A stretch of 57,539 nt of DNA from Lachnospiraceae bacterium (GTDB taxonomy: Bacteria; Bacillota; Clostridia; Lachnospirales; Lachnospiraceae). Location of the stretch: NCBI GenBank assembly GCA_022799355.1, contig JAAWOG010000018.1, forward strand, positions 1-57,539. The letters are read 5' to 3'. This document shows positions 52,166 to 57,539 of the stretch, one piece after another (position 1 is the first letter of the stretch; each line of letters begins with the position of its first letter). The notes below the pieces were generated by a model that was not told the DNA's origin, made no database searches, and saw only the letters and a list, made by a program, of their open reading frames with translations. Position numbers and translations under genes: made by a program.

Positions 52166-52344
52166 GTTGAAATATCCCTCCGGCTGCCCATTTGCTACCG
52201 TTTCTATTATACTGCAAAAGCTGCCTTTGTCTATCTTTATTTTTAACCCTCTTAACACCCCGTCCGTCTGCGGCAGCGATTTTTTGAGAGCCCAACGCCC
52301 ACTGTATACGGTCAGTCTGCGGTTATCCATCCGTTTTCCTTCTG

Positions 52345-53592
52345 TCACTTTTCCAGGTGCCTTACGTAAGAATACACCGTAAGCCCCGCAAACAGCGGAA
52401 TCTCGATCACATACGCCCCCAGCATCACATGGGGAAGCCATATCGCGATATCTCCGATATGCCAGAAATCAAAATCCACAGCGGCATAGAGCATACTTGT
52501 CTGCAGGCTGTTTCCTCCCGCCGGAAGAATACTGTAGATATAGCTGCCGATTTCGGCTGGCAGCAGCATATACACTATCACAGGCAAGATACAAAACAAC
52601 AGCGCCATCGATACGGAAACTGCCGTATTGTTAAACTTTGATGACAGAAACAACGTAAAACTTACGGTCGCCAGCAGGCAAAGCAGTCCCGATGCGGCGA
52701 GGAACCACTGAAATTGTCCGATATCCATATTCGGCAGGTTCACAATCGAATACATCATCTGTATGGAAGTCTTTGTGCATTCCCAGCCCCAGAGGCTGTT
52801 TGACATCAAAATATAAATCAGTATGCAGAGCGAGAATGTCACGCCGCAGATCAAAAGCGCGGATGCAATCTTTGTAGCGGCAAATTTTACCTTTCCGTAT
52901 TTTGTACAGCGCAGTATATCATCGGCCCCCGTCTGATAATCCGACGTAAACACGGGCGCCGCGATCACCGTGCAGAAAAGCAGGATCAAAAAGGCAAGCA
53001 ATATCTGATAATCCATGGCATCCCTGCTGTATCCCGGGAAAAACCGATAGGGTTTCTCCACCCTGCCGTATCTCTCTATCGCCGCTTCCTGAGCCGCCGG
53101 ATGATCCTTTTGTTCTATCTTCATCAAAGAAACCATGCGTTCCCCGCACACCTCATAATATCTGTCAACCTCAGCCGGATCGATCTCCATGATCGGTGGA
53201 GCCATCCCCGTCTCACGATCCGCAAAAGCTTCCCTGATGCCGTGCAATAATGGTATATAAGGCAGTATCTCCTCCTGATAGACGCCCTCCGGCAGATCGT
53301 AACTGTTTTCTACGCCGTATTTCGCCAGACATGCCTGATATTCTTCCATCGCCCGGCGCACCTTCTCCGGGGTGACATCACCCGCCGTATCCGCCTGCAG
53401 CTCCTTTTCATAGGCAATGGACTCCATGCCTTTCAGCTCTACCGTATTGCCCTCCTCATCTCTGTAACTGTTGTAGGAAAAAGTCGTGGGCAGCCACGCC
53501 ATCACAAAAGAAAGCCCAAACGCCAAAGTAAGTAAAATAACCGTCGATCTGGTCCTGCCTACCCGTCTCATTTCCAGTCTCAATAAACGCAT
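52345..53592 (-). CDS. ABC-2 type transporter permease
   Basis: 415 residues. A first helix (about 17-35) is followed by a large, probably extracellular, acidic domain (about 36-195). Then come helices at about 200-220, 248-268, 293-318, 330-355 and 385-405. It lies one base after the ABC ATPase and forms an ABC-2 exporter with it. The order of the operon is sigma factor, membrane protein, ATPase, permease. Confidence 0.85.
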   Translation of the reverse strand: MRLLRLEMRRVGRTRSTVILLTLAFGLSFVMAWLPTTFSYNSYRDEEGNTVELKGMESIAYEKELQADTAGDVTPEKVRRAMEEYQACLAKYGVENSYDLPEGVYQEEILPYIPLLHGIREAFADRETGMAPPIMEIDPAEVDRYYEVCGERMVSLMKIEQKDHPAAQEAAIERYGRVEKPYRFFPGYSRDAMDYQILLAFLILLFCTVIAAPVFTSDYQTGADDILRCTKYGKVKFAATKIASALLICGVTFSLCILIYILMSNSLWGWECTKTSIQMMYSIVNLPNMDIGQFQWFLAASGLLCLLATVSFTLFLSSKFNNTAVSVSMALLFCILPVIVYMLLPAEIGSYIYSILPAGGNSLQTSMLYAAVDFDFWHIGDIAIWLPHVMLGAYVIEIPLFAGLTVYSYVRHLEK

Positions 53593-53593
53593 T

Positions 53594-54478
53594 TTATATC
53601 ACCTCCCGATCCTTTCCCTGGGGAAACATCCACAAATACAAATCTTCCAGATGGGGCGCGGCTGGGCGTGAATCCCCCGTATAAGGCTGCTTTGAAAGAT
53701 AACGGACCGTTATCTGCCCATCCTCTTCGTTTCTGATATTTACCACCTGCAGTCTCCGCTCATACTCCGGCAGGGCGTTCATGGGAATCCGCGCCGTCCA
53801 CACCTTTCCGTGAACCAGCTTCACCAGTTCCTCCGTGGTTCCCTTCGCAAGCAGCTTTCCCTCCTTCATAACCGCATTCTGTGTGGCGATATATTCCACA
53901 TCGGAAACGATATGAGTGGAGATCAGCACAATGCGGTCGTGGGCAAATTCCGAGAGCAGATTGCGGAAGCGCACTCTCTCCCCGGGATCAAGCCCGCTGG
54001 TAGGTTCATCCAGGATCAGAACCTCCGGCTCATTCAATAACGCCTGGGCTATCCCCACCCGGCGCTTCATCCCGCCGGACAGCTTCGCAATCTTCTTGTT
54101 TCTGACATGGGACAACGTCATCTGTTCCAGAAGCCCGTCTATTTTTCGTCTGGCTTCCTTCTTTGTCAGCCCTTTCAGCACCGACACATACTCCAGATAA
54201 TCCTTCACCGTAAACTCCGGGTAAAATCCGAACTCCTGGGGCAGATAGCCAAACACATCCCGATAACTCTCCTTCAATTCCCGGATGGGAATCCCATCGT
54301 AAAAAACTTCTCCTCCATCGGGTTTCATAATGCCGGCGATCATCCGCATCAGCGTGGTCTTTCCCGCGCCGTTCGCCCCCAGCAGCCCCCATACGCCGGG
54401 GGTGATGCGCAGTGAAATGTCATCCACCGCCGTCATATCCTTAAATCGCTTTGTAATATGTTCCAGATATAGTTCCAT
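53594..54478 (-). CDS. ABC transporter ATP-binding protein (ABC-2/CcmA type)
   Basis: 294 residues. Walker A LLGANGAGKTTLMRMI, Q-loop GYLPQEFGFYPEF, signature KLSGGMKRRVGIAQALL, Walker B VLILDEPTSGLDPGER and H-switch LISTHIVSDVEYIA. A C-terminal accessory domain (about 215-294) follows. Part of the ECF sigma operon. Confidence 0.94.
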   Translation of the reverse strand: MELYLEHITKRFKDMTAVDDISLRITPGVWGLLGANGAGKTTLMRMIAGIMKPDGGEVFYDGIPIRELKESYRDVFGYLPQEFGFYPEFTVKDYLEYVSVLKGLTKKEARRKIDGLLEQMTLSHVRNKKIAKLSGGMKRRVGIAQALLNEPEVLILDEPTSGLDPGERVRFRNLLSEFAHDRIVLISTHIVSDVEYIATQNAVMKEGKLLAKGTTEELVKLVHGKVWTARIPMNALPEYERRLQVVNIRNEEDGQITVRYLSKQPYTGDSRPAAPHLEDLYLWMFPQGKDREVI

Positions 54479-54515
54479 TCCTGTTTCCTTTCTTTTTTAC
54501 ATCTCTCTGATCCGA

Positions 54516-55286
54516 TTATGCCATCTGCCGCTCCGTATAGGGCGAGGCATGGACAATATATCGAAACTGCTGTGCGCAGAACCCCAAAAGCAGTATGCAT
54601 ATGCCAATCCATCCCGCGGAAAAAGACTGCTGAAGCCAAATCCCCCAATGATCGGGGAACAGAGCAAACAGGAGGAGTAAAAAAGAACACAGTCCCACAC
54701 TGCCCCGCAGAAATGCCTTCGGTGTAAAATGCCCCAGCATAAACAGGCAGCTCCCGCACACCAGAAGGAAGGGCACGCAAAGGTATAACATGGCTCTGTC
54801 CGCTCCCAGGGACGTTTTCAGGATCGTTGCGGCGAAAATACAGCCCAGCATACAGATATCTCCGATCCCGATCACAATCAGCCTTGCCGTCAGCAGTTTT
54901 ACCGACGAAAAACGGCTTGCCGCCTCTACCTCCTGCATCTGCCAGCGGACGGAGCGGTACAAAAGGGGCAGCGCCGTCATAAAAACAAGAACCGACAGGC
55001 AAAGCAGCTGCTTTGTCAGATAACAGGGCGTTATCACAACGCCAAATACATGAGATACGATAAAACTGACCGCCAGCAAAAAGATTCCCTGCATCCCCCA
55101 GATCTTCCAGCCGATAAACCTGATCTGCCCGGATAAGAAGGCCGTAAATGAAATGCGCACCCGACGCTGTCTTTTACACGCTTCCTCTCTGGCAAGCATA
55201 AGCGTACTTTCATAATGTTCCCCGTCCATCCCCGCCGGGCTTTGCAGTGCCTGCCTTAATTTCATCTCAACATCCTGCTCCCTCAT
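54516..55286 (-). CDS. Membrane protein of the ECF sigma operon (anti-sigma candidate)
   Basis: 256 residues; the start ATG overlaps the sigma gene stop (ATGA), so the two are translationally coupled. A cytoplasmic N-terminal part (about 1-55, MREQDVEMKLRQALQSPAGM) precedes six hydrophobic helices (about 58-80, 85-103, 125-150, 158-175, 180-200, 215-240). The placement is that of an anti-sigma factor, with the N terminus as possible sigma-binding part; no zinc-binding HxxxCxxC motif is seen. Confidence 0.7.
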   Translation of the reverse strand: MREQDVEMKLRQALQSPAGMDGEHYESTLMLAREEACKRQRRVRISFTAFLSGQIRFIGWKIWGMQGIFLLAVSFIVSHVFGVVITPCYLTKQLLCLSVLVFMTALPLLYRSVRWQMQEVEAASRFSSVKLLTARLIVIGIGDICMLGCIFAATILKTSLGADRAMLYLCVPFLLVCGSCLFMLGHFTPKAFLRGSVGLCSFLLLLFALFPDHWGIWLQQSFSAGWIGICILLLGFCAQQFRYIVHASPYTERQMA

Positions 55287-55816
55287 GATATTCCTCCTTC
55301 CCCAAATTCCTTTTTTAATGTTTTCAAAGCCGAGCGCAGCCTGGACTGTACCGTCCGAAGGGGCATCCCGGTGACTTCTCCAATCTCCCTTATCGTCAGG
55401 TCCTGTCCGAACCTTAAAAGGACAATCTCCCGCTGTTCCTCCGATAATGTGTCCGTAAGCTGCCTTAAAACCATGTCCGACCGTACCTCCTCGAACCCGG
55501 ACTCCACATACGGCGCATCCGTCTTTGTCTCCTCCAGGGATACCTCCCGGCATTTGTCCCTGCGCCGCATATCGGTACAGGTATTAGCCGCGATCCTGTA
55601 CAGAAACGCCCTGAATTTTCCTCTGTGGGTGTACCTGTCAAAATAGCGTATCGCTTTCAAAAAGGTCTCCTGCGCCGCGTCTTCCGCAAGGCAGCGGTTC
55701 GGAGCGTGCCAGAGACAGTAGCGCAGAATTTCCGGATAGTACATCGCCGTCAGCTCGTCCACCGCACCCTTATCTCCCTGCTCCATTTTTTGTATCAGTT
55801 TATCTTCGCGCGTCAA
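55283..55816 (-). CDS. ECF-type RNA polymerase sigma factor
   Basis: 177 residues from a TTG start at 55816, chosen because AGGAGG lies 7 nt upstream; the ATG at 55822 is only one base from that site. Region 2: YYPEILRYCLWHAPNRCLAE and DAAQETFLKAIRYFDRY. Region 4: LSEEQREIVLLRFGQDLTIR and EIGEVTGMPLRTVQSRLRSA. It directs RNA polymerase to a small regulon, presumably including the ABC-2 genes behind it. Confidence 0.9.
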   Translation of the reverse strand: MTREDKLIQKMEQGDKGAVDELTAMYYPEILRYCLWHAPNRCLAEDAAQETFLKAIRYFDRYTHRGKFRAFLYRIAANTCTDMRRRDKCREVSLEETKTDAPYVESGFEEVRSDMVLRQLTDTLSEEQREIVLLRFGQDLTIREIGEVTGMPLRTVQSRLRSALKTLKKEFGEGGIS

Positions 55817-55885
55817 TATCATTCCTCCTGAGGGCGTCCCCTTATCAGTATATAACGAAACGGGGGGTTCAAAATGATTTAGGTC

Positions 55886-55926
55886 AGAAAAAAATAAGAC
55901 CACAGTTTTTTTCACTGTCGTCTTAT
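55886..55926 (-). terminator. Rho-independent terminator after the second AAA/DUF4143 gene
   Basis: Minus strand AAGAC-G-ACAGT pairs with ACTGT-G-GTCTT around a seven-base A-rich loop (55896-55924) and is followed by a run of T (complement of 55887-55894). It separates the ATPase from the sigma operon. Confidence 0.85.
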
Positions 55927-55938
55927 TCTGCGCTTCCC

Positions 55939-57234
55939 TCAGATACAAAATGCCGCATAAAGCGGAACAATTTTTTTTCCGTCCTCAAACCCGAAATTTT
56001 TAGTTGAAAGTTTGACCGCATAATCCGGCTTATAAGTCTCCATATAAATTTTTAAGCTTTTGGCTTTGGTATTATCCGCTGATTTTACCTCAACCGGTAT
56101 CAGTTTTCCGTCCCGCTGAATGATAAAATCAATTTCCGCTCCGCGTTCGGATGTCCAGTAATATGTGCGATATCCGTTTATGGAAAGCTGCACATGTACA
56201 TAGTTTTCAGCCATCCCGCCTTTAAAGTCATTTATTTCCTCCACCATATACAGGATATCGTCTGCCGCCAGATCTTTTTTGGCACAGAGCAATCCAAGGT
56301 CCGACACATAGACCTTAAAGGAATCGATATCACGATAATTCTCAAGGGGTTTTTTGATCTGTTCCGCTCTATAAACCTGTGATACGATGCCCGACAGACA
56401 CAGCCACTCAATAGCATTCTCAAATTCCGAAGCACGCCCGCCCTTTTTGACCAGCTTATACTGAAAACGGGTATTCTTTCTGGAAAGCTGAACCGTAATA
56501 TTATCGTACACAAGCCGTGTCTTTTTTATCTCATTTAAGTTATTATACTTGCTCATATCGCTCAGATAGCTTGTCAGAATGGCATCCTGTGTATGGCGGA
56601 TCAAAATATAATCTTTTGTCTCCGCGAACAGCCTCACGCATTCCGGCATCCCGCCCACGATCAGATACTCACGGTAAAGCCGCATCGCCGCATCATGAAG
56701 CGCCCAGGGAAGCGGCGCATCGGCAGCAAAACACTTCTTTATCTGTTCTACAAGCGCTTCCTCTCCCATAGCGAGCATAAATTCCTCCATGTCCATCGGA
56801 TAGAGCGTTTTCATATCCGCTTTGCCCACGGGAAAAGAAAATTTTGTCCTGTTCACCGCTACGCCGAGCAGACTGCCTGCCACAATAATATGATAATCCG
56901 GCGCGTCCTCACAAAAATATTTCAGTGCCGTCAGAGCCCTCTCACAAAGCTGCACCTCGTCAAACACAATCAATGTCTTTTCCCTGACGATCGTCTGCCC
57001 TGCAATATGGGACAGGATCGGAATCAGATAATCGGGGCTGATATCCTCCGCAAAAGTTTCATTCAGTCCGGGATTGGTCTCAAAATTAAAGTAGGCCACA
57101 TTCTCATAATAAACTCGCCCGAACTCCAGAATGGAATAGGTTTTTCCCACCTGTCTTGCCCCCTGCAAAATAAGGGGCTTTCGGTGCCTGCTCTCCTTCC
57201 ATGTTTCCAGATAACCCATAATCTTTCTGTACAT
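55939..57234 (-). CDS. AAA ATPase with C-terminal DUF4143 (copy 2)
   Basis: 431 residues from ATG 57234 behind GGGGGGAG. Walker A GARQVGKT at 25-32, Walker B LIVFDEVQLC, sensor VAGSLLGVAVN, and C-terminal GAEIDFIIQRDGKLIPVEVK of the DUF4143 nuclease-like domain. The same plan as the gene at 27821, with clear divergence between the two. Like copy 1 it lies directly downstream of the dispersed hairpin repeat. Function unknown. Confidence 0.88.
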   Translation of the reverse strand: MYRKIMGYLETWKESRHRKPLILQGARQVGKTYSILEFGRVYYENVAYFNFETNPGLNETFAEDISPDYLIPILSHIAGQTIVREKTLIVFDEVQLCERALTALKYFCEDAPDYHIIVAGSLLGVAVNRTKFSFPVGKADMKTLYPMDMEEFMLAMGEEALVEQIKKCFAADAPLPWALHDAAMRLYREYLIVGGMPECVRLFAETKDYILIRHTQDAILTSYLSDMSKYNNLNEIKKTRLVYDNITVQLSRKNTRFQYKLVKKGGRASEFENAIEWLCLSGIVSQVYRAEQIKKPLENYRDIDSFKVYVSDLGLLCAKKDLAADDILYMVEEINDFKGGMAENYVHVQLSINGYRTYYWTSERGAEIDFIIQRDGKLIPVEVKSADNTKAKSLKIYMETYKPDYAVKLSTKNFGFEDGKKIVPLYAAFCI

Positions 57235-57440
57235 AAAACTCCCCCCTTTCAAGCAATTTTAACTTAATGGCATCTCCCTTTCCATTGTAGATTACAGTAT
57301 AATTCATATTCGTGTCAATTTCAATGTTTTCTATTTAATTTTCAACACCATATTACATGAATATTTTCACATTTTTTACACAAAAATACACATATTTTTT
57401 TCTTCCCCCCGCCGGAACATACGGCCACCGGATATCCCAT

Positions 57441-57539
57441 AACAAAGAGTCCGGCAAGCCGGACTCTCGCGCCGGAGCGCGGCTGCATCAGCAGCCATAT
57501 TCCTTTATCCTCGCGGAGCGTTTTTATTTCATAGGACGC
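57441..57539. repeat. Dispersed hairpin repeat copy 3, cut by the window edge
   Basis: From 57441 it matches copy 2 (29254): AACAAAGAGTCCGGC..., with GAGTCCGGC/GCCGGACTC and GGCTGC/GCAGCC hairpins. It lacks the 13-bp GCGCGGAGTGCGC block that copies 1 and 2 have after TATTCCTTT, and continues with ATCCTCGCGGAGCG. The window ends at ATAGGACGC in the last hairpin. The 206 bp between it and the ATPase start are A/T-rich without other features seen. Confidence 0.85.

Noticed and set aside
52166-52330. 55-codon N-terminal extension of the GNAT at 51656
   Set aside because: An ATG with a fair ribosome-binding site exists at 52330, but the added part has no family match and the GNAT domain starts naturally at 52165. 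Kept only as an alternative start.
54433-55002. Open frame of 189 codons overlapping the sigma-operon membrane protein
   Set aside because: Same strand, other frame. It lacks the helix pattern and has no start signal.
1-57539. Integrated phage, insertion sequence or tRNA genes
   Set aside because: No integrase, transposase, phage structural gene or tRNA cloverleaf was seen anywhere in the window.

Overview
The window looks like a chromosomal segment of an anaerobic Clostridia, most likely a gut Lachnospiraceae. The reasons are the ferredoxin-linked 2-oxoacid oxidoreductase, PTS and PRD regulators, strong GGAGG ribosome-binding sites, near-consensus sigma-A promoters, a T-box leader, and the LytTR/DUF3021, WYL and DUF4143 protein types. 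There is no rRNA, tRNA, CRISPR array, transposase or phage module. The left gene is cut by the window edge. The right edge cuts a dispersed repeat.

Region 1 (1-10.3 kb) holds the C-terminal part of a PRD-type PTS antiterminator, followed by a leftward L-ascorbate PTS operon. Its order in transcription is ulaG (lactonase), ulaC (EIIA), ulaA (EIIC), ulaB (EIIB), a DeoR regulator, ulaE, an FG-GAP propeller protein, ulaF, then a HAD phosphatase and a DUF3592-like membrane protein. Its promoter lies inside two inverted repeats. Several intercistronic gaps carry hairpins or tandem repeats. ulaD is not in the window. Region 2 (10.5-17.8 kb) has a GNAT enzyme and a leftward cluster (cytoplasmic BNR/sialidase-like protein, DapA/NanA-type aldolase, tripartite tricarboxylate transporter TctC-TctB-TctA, YhcH/NanQ-like protein) with a divergent AraC regulator. 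This is a plausible carboxylated-sugar catabolic cluster with an unknown substrate.

Region 3 (17.8-29.4 kb) contains a hairpin-mosaic repeat, threonine aldolase, an orphan small RNA, and porC-porD-porA-porB behind a T-box leader whose specifier reads as Ile (ATC). After these come a solitary PotD-like lipoprotein, a WYL regulator divergent from a DJ-1/PfpI protein, cutC, an esterase and an AAA/DUF4143 ATPase. Region 4 (29.7-44.4 kb) has LytTR-DUF3021, an ABC exporter with its two-component system, a one-gene DUF262/DUF1524 (GmrSD-like) type IV restriction candidate, a lipase, a ribbon-helix-helix-like protein with tandem operators, a GNAT enzyme, yaaA, bcp and a MATE pump.

Region 5 (44-57.5 kb) has a 7TM hybrid histidine kinase overlapping a single-domain response regulator, a divergent polar amino-acid ABC importer, an MFS pump with a structured leader, a GNAT enzyme, an ECF sigma factor operon with an ABC-2 transporter, and a second AAA/DUF4143 ATPase next to another copy of the dispersed repeat. 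Function calls rest on motifs read by eye; no database search was run.
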